A stretch of 64,000 bases of DNA, from the NCBI RefSeq assembly GCF_000685355.1, contig NZ_JHET01000007.1:1-64000 (forward strand). Direction: 5' to 3'. The first letter of the stretch is position 1. Each line of letters begins with the position of its first letter. Both the position numbers and the translations under genes were made by a program. Below are positions 18,563 to 30,914 of this stretch, one piece after another. This stretch comes from Microbacterium sp. CH12i. Lineage in GTDB: Bacteria > Actinomycetota > Actinomycetes > Actinomycetales > Microbacteriaceae. Below the pieces are notes generated by a model, which did no database searches, was not told the DNA's origin, and worked only from the letters and a program-made list of their open reading frames with translations.

Positions 18563-20634
18563 TTACTCGACGCGGAAGAGCCGCATCGAAGTACCGGGCA
18601 TCGGCAGCACATCGCCGGGTGCAAAAGTCTCGGATTCGACGTCAGGATGCTCGTCTGCGCTCGACCACAGCGACACGAATGCGGTCGCTCCTTCGATGGC
18701 ATCCGGCAGCGTCACGTCGATCGGAGTCTCCGTGCCGTGTACGACGAGCAGGACGCGATTGAGTGGCTCGTCCACGGGCGTGGATGCCGCGACGTACTGC
18801 AGCGTGCGGTTACCGGGGTCGGTCCACTTCTCCGGTTCCATCGTCTCGCCGTTCTGGTCGAACCAGTCCATGACCGACGCATTCGGTGTGTGTTCACCCA
18901 ACCGTGCGTACCGACTCGGACGCAATGCGGGGTTGGCGAGACGCAGCCTGGTGAGGGCTGCGACGTGGGCGCGCAGATTGAGCTGCCACTCCTCGTGTTC
19001 CCAACTCAGCCAGGTGAGAGCCGAGTCTTGGGCGTATGCGTTGTTATTGCCTCGCTGCGTGCGGCCGGTCTCGTCACCGGCGGCGAGCATGGGGATGCCG
19101 GCGGAGAGCAGCAGAGTGCCGAGGAGGTTGCGCATGGCCTTGCGGCGGGTGGCCAGGATCTCTGGGTTATCCGTCTTCCTTCAACGCCATGGTTGAACGA
19201 ACGATTGGTATCGGCGCCATCGCGGTTTTCCTCGCCATTGGCCTCGTTGTGCTTCATGTCATAGGACACGAGGTCGTGCAGAGTGAAGCCGTCGTGCGCG
19301 GTGATGAAATTCACGCTTGCGAGCGGCCCGCGCTCGTCACTGAAGGTGTTTGACGACCCGGCAAGACGCGTAGCGAAGCCACCGACGCCGACCGGCGCCG
19401 ATGCGCGGCGGGCGTAGTCGATATCGCTCAACCAGAAGTTGCGCACGCGGTCACGGTAGCGGTCGTTCCACTCGTGCCATCCGGGTGTGAAATTGCCGGT
19501 CTGCCAGCCTCCCAGCCCGACGTCCCATGGCTCAGCGATGAGCTTGACATCCTGCAGGGCAGGATCGTCTCGGATCGCGAGGAGCAGTGGATGCTCGCGG
19601 GTGTATTCGTGTGTCGCATCTCGGCCGAGCGCCGCGGCCAGATCGAATCGGAAACCGTCGATCTGCATTTCCTGGGCCCAGTATCGAAGCGAGTCGAGCA
19701 CGAGCCTCGCGCCGGCGTCCTTCGAGGTGTCGAGGGTGTTCCCGCAGCCCGTGGTGTCGATGTATGCGCCGTCCGGCTGTTGCCGGTAGTAGTTGGCGTT
19801 GTCGATTCCACGCAGGCTCGAGCGGGGACCACCGATACCTTCTTCCGAGGTGTGGTTGTAGACCACGTCGAGGATGACCTCGAGTCCCGCCTCGTGCAAC
19901 AGCCGCACCATGCCCTTGAACTCGGCGAGGACGGCCTCTGGGCCTTCCTTGCGAGCATCTTCGGTGGCGTAAGCGGCGTGCGGGGTGAAGAAGTTCAGGG
20001 TGTTGTAACCCCAGTAATTCGTCAGGCCACGTTCGAGGAGGCGAGGTTCGGGTACGAAAGCGTGAATCGGCAAGAGCTCAACGGCGGTGACACCGAGCGA
20101 ATGGAGGTACTTGATCATCTCGGGGTGCGCGAGACCGGCGTAGGTGCCGTGCAACGCCGGCGGGATGTCGGGGTGACGCTTGGTCATGCCCTTCAGATGC
20201 CCTTCGTAGACCACCGTCTGGTCGAGCGGTGTCTGCGGCTTCTTCGAATCGCCCCAGTCGAAGCCGTCGATGATGACGACAGAGCGCCATTCCTCGTAGC
20301 CGTCGCCTTGCGCGAGCCCACGAGCGTAGGGGTCAAGAAGTAAAGTCTCGGGGTTGAACGTGTTGCCTGGAGCGTGGGGACCACCGACGCGGATGGCATA
20401 GCGAGTCCCTGGCTGCAGCAGATGGGTGGTGACTTCCCACACATCTGAATCGCCACGCTCGAGGGGCACCTCATCGGTAACCCAGTCGAGGTCGGTTTCG
20501 TCGAATGTGACGAGCTCAATGGAGGTGGCGTTCTCGGACCAGACCCGCAACGTTGCGACACCGTCGTGCAGGCGCACCCCGAGATCGTCGAGGGCGGGGC
20601 CGACGAACGCGGCAAGATCACTGGACTCAAGCAT
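18563..20634 (-). CDS. glgX: Glycogen debranching enzyme GlgX, frameshifted
   Basis: GlgX hydrolyses alpha-1,6 branches of glycogen. It has an N-terminal CBM48 region and a GH13 barrel with VILDVVYNHTSEEG, the nucleophile in GFRFDLAAALGRD, VKLIAEPWDVGLGGW and NFITAHDGFTLHDLVSYD. After NHGVEG at about 19184 the frame turns to RRITQRSWPPA, while KTDNPEILATRRKAMRNLLG continues in another frame to 18563. One A is missing from GGAAAG. Corrected length is 690 residues, typical for GlgX. It is first in the glgX-glgE-glgB cluster and divergent from the cysteine desulfurase. Confidence 0.94.
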
Positions 20635-20640
20635 GAATAC

Positions 20641-20646
20641 ACAATA
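20641..20646 (-). promoter_or_regulatory. glgX -10 element, leaderless configuration
   Basis: TATTGT on the minus strand, 6 nt before ATG 20634. The transcript would begin at or next to the start codon. Confidence 0.5.
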
Positions 20647-20725
20647 GGGGGGTGCGCTGGAGTCTCACGACCAGACGCACTCGGTTTCACGCCCTGGTTC
20701 GCAAGAAATAGGGGAGAGTTAAGGG

Positions 20726-21895
20726 ATGCGGTTCTATCTTGACCATGCGGCGACCACGCCGTTGCGGCCTGAGGCACGGGATGCGTGGCTCGCGGCAACA
20801 GACGTCGTCGGCAATGCGGCATCCACTCATGGTGCAGGCCAGGACGCGCGGCGCCTGCTTGAGGAATCACGTGAGCGGATCGCTGCGGTGCTCGACTCGG
20901 ATGCGATCGAGGTTGTGCTGACGTCGGGAGGAACCGAGTCAATCAACACGGCGCTTCGTGGGCTGTGGGCATCCCGCCCCGCCGATTCTGACGCGATCGT
21001 GCTACCAGACGGCGAGCATCACGCGAGCATGGACACAGTTGCTGCCCTCGCTCGTGAAAGCGCAGATGTGCGGGCCGTCCCAATCTCTTCGGACGGCCGC
21101 ATCGGGTTGCAGGAATTTGTCGCTGCGCTCCCCGGCGCGGCGTTGGCGACCGCACTCGTTGCAAACAATGAGGTGGGAACGGTCAACGACGCGGGCGCCC
21201 TGACTGCCGCTGCGGCTTCCGCGAATGTGCCACTGCACGTGGATGCGATTGCTGCGCTGGGGCATCTTCCGGTGTCTTTCCGTGAATTACGGGCGGATGC
21301 TGCGCCTGGCGTCGGCCTCGTCGCCATGAGTGTCGCCGGGCACAAGATCGGCGCCCCCGTGGGCATCGGCGCGCTGGTCGTGGCGCGCACGGCCAAGATA
21401 TCGGCGTTGCTGCACGGCGGTGCGCAGCAGCGTGGGCTTCGCGCCGGAACCCAGGACGTTGCCGGGGCTGCCGCATTCGCGGTCGCGCTGGAACTCGCCG
21501 AAGCCGAGCGCGAGACGGAGGCGTTGCGGCTTTCAGCGTTGCGGGATCGCCTCGTCGACGGCATCCGTGCGGTCATCCCTGCCGCGGAGCTTCTGGGCGA
21601 CCCTGTTGACCGGTTGCCGAATAACGCGCATGTGCTGTTTCCGGGCGCGGTGGGGGAGAGCCTGCTGTTCATGCTGGATGTCGCCGGTGTCGCGGCATCC
21701 ACCGGGTCTGCATGCCAGGCCGGGGTCGCAGAACCGTCACACGTGGTGATGGCGATGGGGCGCAGCGAAAGAGATGCCCGAAGTGTGCTGCGCTTCACGC
21801 TGGGACGCACATCGACCCACGAGGATGTTGATGCCGTGCTTGCCTCGATTTCGGATGCTTATCTCAGGGCATCCGGGAATCTGGGCGCTCGCTGA
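20726..21895 (+). CDS. Cysteine desulfurase (NifS/IscS family)
   Basis: A PLP enzyme that removes sulfur from cysteine as an enzyme persulfide. Motifs: FYLDHAATTPLRPEA at the N-terminus, TSGGTESIN, the PLP lysine K207 in SVAGHKIGAPVG, and sulfur-carrying C330 in ASTGSACQAG. The 389-residue length is normal. It sits 34 bp upstream of mnmA, so the likely job is supplying sulfur for tRNA 2-thiouridine; a general Fe-S role is also possible. AGGGGAGAG precedes ATG 20726. Confidence 0.93.
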   Translation: MRFYLDHAATTPLRPEARDAWLAATDVVGNAASTHGAGQDARRLLEESRERIAAVLDSDAIEVVLTSGGTESINTALRGLWASRPADSDAIVLPDGEHHASMDTVAALARESADVRAVPISSDGRIGLQEFVAALPGAALATALVANNEVGTVNDAGALTAAAASANVPLHVDAIAALGHLPVSFRELRADAAPGVGLVAMSVAGHKIGAPVGIGALVVARTAKISALLHGGAQQRGLRAGTQDVAGAAAFAVALELAEAERETEALRLSALRDRLVDGIRAVIPAAELLGDPVDRLPNNAHVLFPGAVGESLLFMLDVAGVAASTGSACQAGVAEPSHVVMAMGRSERDARSVLRFTLGRTSTHEDVDAVLASISDAYLRASGNLGAR

Positions 21896-21907
21896 GCCTG
21901 TCGAAGC
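21891..21907. repeat. Copy of interspersed CTTCGACAGGCTCAG-type repeat
   Basis: GCTGAGCCTGTCGAAGC covers the stop region of the cysteine desulfurase gene. Related copies lie at 32453-32471, 45837-45858 and 54547-54565. Confidence 0.5.
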
Positions 21908-21917
21908 GTCACGCTCG

Positions 21918-21923
21918 TAGAAT
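21918..21923 (+). promoter_or_regulatory. mnmA -10 element, leaderless configuration
   Basis: TAGAAT 6 nt before ATG 21930; no Shine-Dalgarno is visible. Confidence 0.55.
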
Positions 21924-21929
21924 GGACTA

Positions 21930-23027
21930 ATGCGAATTCTTGCGGCGATGAGTGGTGGCGTGGATTCTGCCGTGGCAGCTGCGCGCGCTGTCGAAGCAGG
22001 CCACGATGTCACCGGCGTGCACTTGGCGCTCTCGAGGGCTGGCGGCACGCTGCGCACGGGCAGCCGCGGGTGTTGCACGATCGAAGATGCGATGGATGCG
22101 CGTCGCGCCTCTGACAAGCTCGGCATCCCTTTTTATGTATGGGATTTCTCCGAGCGGTTCCGCGACGATGTGATCGATGACTTCATCTCCGAGTACCAGG
22201 CCGGCCGCACCCCGAACCCCTGCATGCGCTGCAACGAGAAGATCAAGTTCGCAGCACTCCTAGAGCGCGCGATCGAGCTGGGCTTCGACGCGGTCTGCAC
22301 CGGCCACTACGCCACACTCATCGATGGTGAAGGCGGGCTCGAACTGCACCGCGCGTCTGACAACGCGAAAGATCAGTCCTACGTGCTCGGAGTGCTCACT
22401 GCTGAGCAGCTCGCGTACACGTACTTCCCGCTCGGCGAGACACCGTCGAAGGCACTCGTCCGGGCTGAGGCCGCCGAGCGTGGCCTGAGCGTCGCGCAGA
22501 AGCCGGACAGTCATGACATTTGCTTCATCCCCGATGGCGACACGCGCGGGTGGCTTGCAGAGAAGGTCGGCGCTGAGCAGGGCGAGGTTCTTGACCGCAG
22601 CGGCGCCGTTATCGGCTCGCACGACGGTGCGCACGCGTTCACGGTCGGGCAGCGTCGCGGCTTGAAGCTTGGCATTCCGGCGGCTGATGGGAAGCCCCGG
22701 TTCGTGCTCGAGGTGCGTCCGGTGTCGAACACCGTGGTCGTCGGTCCGAAGGAAGCACTTGCGATTGGCGAGATCTCGGGGGAACGCCACAGCTGGGCTG
22801 GTGCTGGACCAGTTTCTTCTGAGTTCGATTGCCATGTGCAGATCCGCGCGCATTCTGAGCCGGTTCCTGCACACGCGGCGGTGTCATCATCAGGGGTGAC
22901 TGTGGTTCCCGAGGTGCCGCTTGATGGTGTGGCACCGGGGCAGACCGCGGTGCTCTACCTTGGCACTCGGGTTCTTGGCCAGTTCACGATCGATCGCACC
23001 GTTTCTGCTGTTCCGGTCGACGCTTAG
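21930..23027 (+). CDS. mnmA: tRNA-specific 2-thiouridylase MnmA
   Basis: MnmA places sulfur on U34 of tRNAs for Lys, Glu and Gln. The PP-loop SGGVDS (residues 8-13) activates the uridine with ATP. Catalytic cysteines are C98 ([14 protein letters not shown]) and C198 ([11 protein letters not shown]). The C-terminal beta-barrel includes [14 protein letters not shown]. Its 365 residues match the family. The upstream cysteine desulfurase is the probable sulfur donor. The -10 at 21918 suggests that it also has its own leaderless transcript. Confidence 0.96.
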   Translation: MRILAAMSGGVDSAVAAARAVEAGHDVTGVHLALSRAGGTLRTGSRGCCTIEDAMDARRASDKLGIPFYVWDFSERFRDDVIDDFISEYQAGRTPNPCMRCNEKIKFAALLERAIELGFDAVCTGHYATLIDGEGGLELHRASDNAKDQSYVLGVLTAEQLAYTYFPLGETPSKALVRAEAAERGLSVAQKPDSHDICFIPDGDTRGWLAEKVGAEQGEVLDRSGAVIGSHDGAHAFTVGQRRGLKLGIPAADGKPRFVLEVRPVSNTVVVGPKEALAIGEISGERHSWAGAGPVSSEFDCHVQIRAHSEPVPAHAAVSSSGVTVVPEVPLDGVAPGQTAVLYLGTRVLGQFTIDRTVSAVPVDA

Positions 23028-23064
23028 CGCACTGCAAACGACTCGCATTGTCGGTGCCCGCTCG

Positions 23065-25395
<2,331 letters not shown>

Positions 25396-25439
25396 CGAAA
25401 AAACGGGCCCACGTGAGAAATGATGTCTCACGTGAGCCC
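25396..25439 (-). terminator. Terminator between convergent ligA and the helicase gene
   Basis: An inverted repeat, GGGCnCACGTGAGA / TCTCACGTGnGCCC (25405-25418 and 25426-25439), has one internal mismatch. Read leftward it is followed by a run of T (A-rich 25397-25403 on the plus strand). It fits termination of the minus-strand helicase and may also stop ligA. Confidence 0.8.
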
Positions 25440-25451
25440 GCCTGAAACTAC

Positions 25452-27284
25452 TTAGTCCTTGTGGCGAGGCTTGCGGAACGGCTTGTCGCCGTCCGTGTGG
25501 GCCGGGCGATCCCGGCGCTCGTAGCCGCCGCCGTGCGATCCGTCGCGCGAACCGCTGTCGCGACGCCCGGGAGAGCCACGGTCGGCCTTGATCTCGATCA
25601 GGCGACCCGAGATGCGGGTGTCCTTGAGCTTCTCAAGCACGCGCGAGTCAAGGTTGACAGGCAGCTCGACGATGGTGAAGTCCGGCTTGATGTTGATCGC
25701 ACCGAAATCGTCGCGGCCGAGGCCACCCTCGTTGGCAAGGGCTCCGACGATCTGACGCGGTTCGACGCGGTGACGACGACCGACCTCAATGCGGTACGCG
25801 GCGTAGTCGCCACGCCCACGACGCTCGCGCGGCTCGCGAGCCGGACGATCGCTGCGGTCGCGATCGTTACGGTCATTGCGAGGACGTGAGTCGCGCTCGA
25901 CGGCAACAGTCAGCGGGTCGTTCGCGGGATCGAGCAGCAGGGGCGTCGCACCCTGCGCCACGACGGCGAGAGCAGCAGCGACATCCGACTCGGGCACATC
26001 GTTGTTGCGCACATAGTGCGCGACGATGTCGCGGAATGCTTCGATGCGTGCGGTCTCCGCGAGCGCCGCGGTGATGGCATCGTCGAAACGTGCGAGGCGG
26101 GTGGTGTTGACATCGTCTGTGCTCGGCAGCGTCATCTGAGTGGGCGCCTGACGCGTTGCCTTCTCGATGCTCTTGAGCAGGTAGCGCTCGCGCGGCGTGA
26201 TGAAGCTGATCGCGTCACCCTTGCGGCCAGCGCGCCCGGTGCGCCCAATGCGGTGCGTGTACGACTCGGTGTCGGTCGGGATGTCGTAGTTCACGACGTG
26301 GCTGATGCGCTCGACATCGAGGCCACGCGCCGCAACATCGGTGGCGACCAGGATGTCGAGCTTGCCGTCCTTGAGCTGGTTCACGCTGCGCTCACGCTGT
26401 ACCTGTGCAACGTCGCCGTTGATGGCAGCCGCAGAGTATCCGCGGGCCCGCAGTTTCTCGGCCAGTGTCTCGGTCTCGTTCTTCGTACGGACGAAGACGA
26501 TCATGCCGTCAAAGTTCTCGACCTCGAGGATGCGCGTGAGGGCGTCGACCTTCTGCTGATACGAGACGACGAGGTAGCGCTGCGTGATGTTCGTGCTTGA
26601 CGCGGTCTTCGACTTGACCGTGATCTCTTCGGCGTCGCGCAGGTATTTCTGCGCGAGTCGTCGGATCTGTGGGGGCATCGTCGCGGAAAACAGTGCGACC
26701 TGCTTCTCGGCAGGCGTCTGAGCAAGAATCTGCTCGACATCCTCGGCGAAGCCCATCTTCAGCATCTCGTCGGCCTCATCGAGCACGAGGTACTTCAATG
26801 CGGAGAGATCGAGGGTGCCTTTGGCGAGGTGGTCCATGATGCGGCCGGGGGTTCCGACCACAACGTGCACGCCACGGCGCAATGCAGAAAGCTGCACACC
26901 GTAGCCCTGGCCTCCGTAGACGGGGAGGACGTGGACGCCCTTCATCTTCGCGGCGTATGACTCGAAGGCCTCGCAGACCTGGAGCGCGAGTTCACGGGTC
27001 GGGGCCAGCACCAGCGCCTGAGGTGTCTTCTGCGAGACATCGAGGCGCTCTAACACTGGCAGAGCGAAGGCAGCGGTCTTGCCGGTCCCCGTCTGGGCCA
27101 TGCCGACGACGTCGCGGCCGCCGAGTAGCGTCGGGATCGTTGCCGCCTGGATAGGCGAGGGGGTCTCATAGCCGAGGCCGCGGATTGCAGCAAGGACAGG
27201 GCCGGTAATGCCGAGTTCCTCGAATCCAGGGGTCGTCGGGGATTCGTCGGTGGGCTCGTTAAGCTGTGCGTCTTCAAGGGTCAC
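25452..27284 (-). CDS. DEAD-box ATP-dependent RNA helicase (DeaD/CsdA-like)
   Basis: All core helicase motifs are seen: AQTGTGKTAAF (I), PTRELALQ (Ia), VLDEADEML (II), LFSATMPP (III), VRTKNETETL, VAARGLDVERISHV (V) and HRIGRTGRAGRKG (VI). A C-terminal DbpA-type RNA-binding domain (GRRHRVEPRQIVGALANEGG, residues ~490-560) follows an Arg/Asp-rich linker, and the tail is rich in Arg, Gly and Asp. It has 610 residues. Such proteins remodel RNA in ribosome assembly and at low temperature. GTG 27284 has TACCCT 6 nt before it. Confidence 0.94.
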   Translation of the reverse strand: MTLEDAQLNEPTDESPTTPGFEELGITGPVLAAIRGLGYETPSPIQAATIPTLLGGRDVVGMAQTGTGKTAAFALPVLERLDVSQKTPQALVLAPTRELALQVCEAFESYAAKMKGVHVLPVYGGQGYGVQLSALRRGVHVVVGTPGRIMDHLAKGTLDLSALKYLVLDEADEMLKMGFAEDVEQILAQTPAEKQVALFSATMPPQIRRLAQKYLRDAEEITVKSKTASSTNITQRYLVVSYQQKVDALTRILEVENFDGMIVFVRTKNETETLAEKLRARGYSAAAINGDVAQVQRERSVNQLKDGKLDILVATDVAARGLDVERISHVVNYDIPTDTESYTHRIGRTGRAGRKGDAISFITPRERYLLKSIEKATRQAPTQMTLPSTDDVNTTRLARFDDAITAALAETARIEAFRDIVAHYVRNNDVPESDVAAALAVVAQGATPLLLDPANDPLTVAVERDSRPRNDRNDRDRSDRPAREPRERRGRGDYAAYRIEVGRRHRVEPRQIVGALANEGGLGRDDFGAINIKPDFTIVELPVNLDSRVLEKLKDTRISGRLIEIKADRGSPGRRDSGSRDGSHGGGYERRDRPAHTDGDKPFRKPRHKD

Positions 27285-27290
27285 TAACTA

Positions 27291-27296
27291 AGGGTA
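27291..27296 (-). promoter_or_regulatory. Helicase gene -10 element, leaderless configuration
   Basis: TACCCT on the minus strand, 6 nt before GTG 27284. Confidence 0.45.
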
Positions 27297-27333
27297 GCGC
27301 CCCGACGTGCGCCTTGCCTGTGAAGACGCGCTT

Positions 27334-29034
27334 TCAGACGCCGCTTGTCAGCTTGATAATGTTCGCTTTGACTTCGCGACGCAGAACTTTGCCGATCATT
27401 GACTTCGGTAAGTCGTCGACGGCGAAGAGACGACGCGGCACTTTGTAGGGCGTGAGGATGCCGCGCGCGAATGCGCGGATCGACTCTTCATCGAGCTCTG
27501 CGCCAGCCTCGAGGACCACTGCGGCCACAACCTCTTCGCCGGAATGTCTGCTGGGGAGACCGATCACAGCAGCATCTGCGATCGAAGGATGTTGGCGCAG
27601 TACGCTCTCCACCTCCGACGGCGAGACGTTGAATCCGCCGGTGATGATGAGTTCCTTGAGTCGGTCGACAATGCGCACGAATCCCGCGTCGTCGATCGTG
27701 ACGATGTCGCCGGTGCGGTACCAACCGTCGACGAATGCTTCCTCGGTCGCTTCCGGCTTGCCGTAGTAGCCAGAGAACACCTGTGGCCCGCGGACCACGA
27801 GTTCCCCTGGGGTGCCCGGCGCGACATCCTGGGTCGGATTGTCCGGGTCGATGACGCGGCACTCGGTCCCGGGCAGGGGCAGGCCTACTGCGCCGGGCAC
27901 CCGATTGTCCGCCACCGGGTTCGCCATCAGCACAGGGGAGCATTCGCTCAATCCATAGCCTTCGACGAGGTATCCGCCGGTGGCTTCTTCGAACGGTACG
28001 ACCAGATCGTGCGGCAGGGCCATCGCGCCGGAGATCGCGTACTGGATCCCTTGGAGCGAGACACCTTTGGCCTTGGCTGCGGTGAGCAGTCGCTCGGCGA
28101 TCGGCGGCACGAGAGGCAGGAAAGTAGCTGGATGTTTTTTGACGACGTCGAGCACCATATCCGGGTCGAATTTTGGAAACAGCACCAGCCGCGCACCCAT
28201 TGACATCGCAACGGTCAGACAAAGGGTGAGTCCGTAGGAATGGAACATAGGCAGAACCGCGTAGAGGACGCAGCCGGGCCCGTGTGGGATGGCCGGGACC
28301 CAGGCCCGTATCTGTGCCGCATTCGAGAGCAAGTTGCGGTGGGTGAGTGCAGCGCCCTTCGGCGTTCCGGTCGTACCTGAGGTGTACTGAATGATGGCGA
28401 GATCGTCGGTCCCAGGCCGCGGATGCGAGGCGGGCAGTGCAGCAGAGCCCGCAACGTTCTCCCACGCGATGACATCACGAACAGTCTCGGTGAGGGCGGC
28501 GCGCGAGGCGCGGGCCTTCGCGATCGGCAACCGGAGTGCGAGGCGAGTGATGAGCGGCATCGCCCTCGTGATGTCAACCGAGATCAGTGAGCTCACAGCG
28601 AGGTCGGCACGGAATTCCTGCACCGTCGCCACGACCTTGCTCCACACGATGGCGTGTTTTGCGCCGTGATCCTCGAACTGTTTGCGCAGCTCGCGCGCGG
28701 TGTAGAGCGGGTTGTGTTCGACGACAACGGCGCCGAGGCGCAGCACCGCGTAAAACGCGATGATGTGCTGCGGGCAGTTCGGCAGAACGATCGCCACGGT
28801 GTCCCCGGCGCTAACGCCGAGGTCGCGGAGTCCTGTGGCTGCGCGGTCGATAGCTGCCTGCAATTCGACGTACGTGGTTTCACGACCGAAGAACTGCAGG
28901 GCGACGGCATCCGGGTAATCGCGCGCGGAGCTTGCGACGATATCGATGAGTGAGCCCTCAACGGGCGACAGATCTTCCGCCACGCCTTCGGCATAGCTTT
29001 CGACCCAGGGACGAGGGGGAACGAACGTCGTCAT
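27334..29034 (-). CDS. AMP-binding long-chain fatty-acid-CoA ligase-like enzyme
   Basis: A 566-residue adenylate-forming enzyme that activates carboxylic acids as acyl-AMP and then acyl-CoA. Motifs: YTSGTTGTPKGAALTHRNL (A3), QYAISGAMALP, EGYGLSECSPV (A5), DGWYRTGDIVTID (A7), GGFNVSPSEVESVL (A8) and the catalytic Lys near the end in DLPKSMIGKVLRREV (A10). ATG 29034 (MTTFVPPRPW) is chosen over the upstream extension to 29337, which runs into gatC and its promoter; TAGGCT lies 7 nt before it. Long-chain fatty acid is the likeliest substrate but is not proven. Confidence 0.9.
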   Translation of the reverse strand: MTTFVPPRPWVESYAEGVAEDLSPVEGSLIDIVASSARDYPDAVALQFFGRETTYVELQAAIDRAATGLRDLGVSAGDTVAIVLPNCPQHIIAFYAVLRLGAVVVEHNPLYTARELRKQFEDHGAKHAIVWSKVVATVQEFRADLAVSSLISVDITRAMPLITRLALRLPIAKARASRAALTETVRDVIAWENVAGSAALPASHPRPGTDDLAIIQYTSGTTGTPKGAALTHRNLLSNAAQIRAWVPAIPHGPGCVLYAVLPMFHSYGLTLCLTVAMSMGARLVLFPKFDPDMVLDVVKKHPATFLPLVPPIAERLLTAAKAKGVSLQGIQYAISGAMALPHDLVVPFEEATGGYLVEGYGLSECSPVLMANPVADNRVPGAVGLPLPGTECRVIDPDNPTQDVAPGTPGELVVRGPQVFSGYYGKPEATEEAFVDGWYRTGDIVTIDDAGFVRIVDRLKELIITGGFNVSPSEVESVLRQHPSIADAAVIGLPSRHSGEEVVAAVVLEAGAELDEESIRAFARGILTPYKVPRRLFAVDDLPKSMIGKVLRREVKANIIKLTSGV

Positions 29035-29041
29035 GCAACTC

Positions 29042-29047
29042 AGCCTA
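29042..29047 (-). promoter_or_regulatory. Acyl-CoA ligase -10 element, leaderless configuration
   Basis: TAGGCT on the minus strand, 7 nt before ATG 29034, in the 66-bp divergent region shared with gatC. Confidence 0.5.
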
Positions 29048-29088
29048 AGGCGATCCACGCACGCGCCGGTGAAGTGGACGCGGCGAAC

Positions 29089-29094
29089 TAGACT
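29089..29094 (+). promoter_or_regulatory. gatC -10 element
   Basis: TAGACT 6 nt before GTG 29101. The spacer GGAGGA also looks like a ribosome site, so leaderless and leadered initiation cannot be separated by eye. Confidence 0.5.
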
Positions 29095-29100
29095 GGAGGA

Positions 29101-29400
29101 GTGTCTGAAATCACCCCTGATCTCGTGCGCCACCTCGGTGTGCTCGCACGCATCCAGCTGAACGAGGACGAGGTGTCGCGGCTCACCGGCCAGCTTGACG
29201 CCATCGTCGACAACATCGCGAAGGTGTCGGAGGTGGCAACGCCTGACGTGGTCGCCACGAGCCACCCGATCCCGCTCGCGAACGTCTTCCGGCCCGATGT
29301 CGTCGGCGAGACTTTGACGCACGAGCAGGTGCTGCAAAACGCACCGGATGCCGCGGACGGCCGTTTCCGCGTAACCGCAATCCTGGGGGAAGAGCAGTGA
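29101..29400 (+). CDS. gatC: Asp/Glu-tRNA amidotransferase subunit C
   Basis: GatC is the small scaffold that binds GatA to GatB. The 99-residue sequence has the family pattern: [20 protein letters not shown] near the N-terminus and the C-terminal [15 protein letters not shown] with the DxV/LRxD-type segment. Its TGA overlaps the gatA GTG by 4 bp, so the two are co-translated. First gene of gatCAB. Confidence 0.96.
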   Translation: MSEITPDLVRHLGVLARIQLNEDEVSRLTGQLDAIVDNIAKVSEVATPDVVATSHPIPLANVFRPDVVGETLTHEQVLQNAPDAADGRFRVTAILGEEQ

Positions 29401-30914
29401 GCGACATCATCCGCTGGACCGCCGCCGAACTCGCCGACAAGTTGGGTTCTGGCGAGGTCTCGAGTCGTGAGGCCACCCAGGCGCACCTCGATCGCATTGC
29501 CGCTGTCGATGGCGACGTGCACGCTTTCCTGCATGTGAATGCCGGCGCTCTGGCCGCGGCCGATGCCGTCGACGCGCAGCGCGCTGCGGGGGAGAAGCTC
29601 GGACCACTCGCCGGAGTCCCGCTGGCCATCAAAGACGTTCTGGTCACCACTGACCAGCCCACCACGAGCGGTTCGAAGATCCTCGAAGGGTACATGTCGC
29701 CCTACGACGCGACGGTCGTCGCGCGTTCGCGTGCTGCCGGCCTCATTCCGCTGGGTAAGACCAATATGGACGAGTTCGCGATGGGTTCCTCCACGGAGCA
29801 CTCCGCGTACGGTCCGACGCGCAACCCGTGGGACCTTGACCGCATTCCGGGTGGATCGGGGGGTGGCTCTGCCGCTGCTGTGGCAGCATTCGAAGCCCCT
29901 CTTGCACTGGGCTCTGACACGGGTGGCTCGATCCGTCAGCCTGCGCACGTTACCGGCACCGTTGGTGTGAAGCCGACATATGGCGGTGTGAGCCGCTACG
30001 GCGCGATCGCACTCGCATCGAGCCTCGACCAGGTCGGGCCCGTCACTCGCACGGTGCTTGATTCGGGTCTGCTGCACGACATCATCGGCGGCCACGACGC
30101 CAACGACTCCACCTCACTCACCGACAAGTGGCCTTCGTTCGCGGATGCTGCGCGCGAGGGCGCTCGCGGAGATGTGCTGAAGGGTTTTCGCGTCGGCGTC
30201 ATCAAGGAGCTTCCCGACTCTGGGTTCCAGCCCGGTGTGGCCGCATCCTTCCGCGCTGCGCTTGACCTGCTCGAGGCGAATGGCGCTGAGATCGTCGAGA
30301 TCTCCACACCGCACTTCGAGTACGGCGTTGCGGCGTACTACCTGATTCTTCCTGCCGAGGCATCCAGCAACCTGGCGAAATTTGACTCGGTGCGCTTTGG
30401 CATGCGGGTCACGCCCGAAGGTGCTGCGACCGTCGAGGACGTCATGTCCGCGACACGCGAGGCCGGGTTCGGCGATGAGGTCAAGCGGCGAATCATCCTG
30501 GGCACTTACGCGCTGTCTGCGGGCTACTACGACGCGTACTACGGCAGCGCACAGAAGGTGCGTACGCTCATCCAGCAGGACTTCGACGCAGCTTTCGAGC
30601 AAGTTGACGTCATCGCGACGCCGACCGCCCCCACCACGGCATTCAAGCTCGGTGAGAAGATTGATGACCCGCTGCAGATGTACCTCAATGATTTCACGAC
30701 GATCCCGGCGAACCTCGCCGGTGTTCCAGGAATCTCGATCCCGTCTGGACTCGCTGAAGAGGATGGGTTGCCCGTTGGCATCCAGTTCCTCGCGCCCGCA
30801 CGCGAAGACGCACGTCTGTACCGGGTGGGTGCGGCGCTTGAGACCGCACTTGTCGACTCGTGGGGAGCCCCGCTGCTCACCCGCGCACCCCAGCTCGTAG
30901 GAGGGAACCGCTGA
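29397..30914 (+). CDS. gatA: Asp/Glu-tRNA amidotransferase subunit A
   Basis: GatA releases ammonia from glutamine for amidation of Glu-tRNA(Gln) and Asp-tRNA(Asn). It is an amidase-signature enzyme with the Ser-cisSer-Lys triad visible: K79 (PLAIKDVLV), cis-S154 ([13 protein letters not shown]) and nucleophile S178 ([12 protein letters not shown]). The 505 residues are the standard length. GTG 29397 overlaps the gatC stop; its TGA shares one base with gatB. The organism therefore uses the indirect route for at least one amide aminoacyl-tRNA. Confidence 0.97.
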   Translation: MSDIIRWTAAELADKLGSGEVSSREATQAHLDRIAAVDGDVHAFLHVNAGALAAADAVDAQRAAGEKLGPLAGVPLAIKDVLVTTDQPTTSGSKILEGYMSPYDATVVARSRAAGLIPLGKTNMDEFAMGSSTEHSAYGPTRNPWDLDRIPGGSGGGSAAAVAAFEAPLALGSDTGGSIRQPAHVTGTVGVKPTYGGVSRYGAIALASSLDQVGPVTRTVLDSGLLHDIIGGHDANDSTSLTDKWPSFADAAREGARGDVLKGFRVGVIKELPDSGFQPGVAASFRAALDLLEANGAEIVEISTPHFEYGVAAYYLILPAEASSNLAKFDSVRFGMRVTPEGAATVEDVMSATREAGFGDEVKRRIILGTYALSAGYYDAYYGSAQKVRTLIQQDFDAAFEQVDVIATPTAPTTAFKLGEKIDDPLQMYLNDFTTIPANLAGVPGISIPSGLAEEDGLPVGIQFLAPAREDARLYRVGAALETALVDSWGAPLLTRAPQLVGGNR

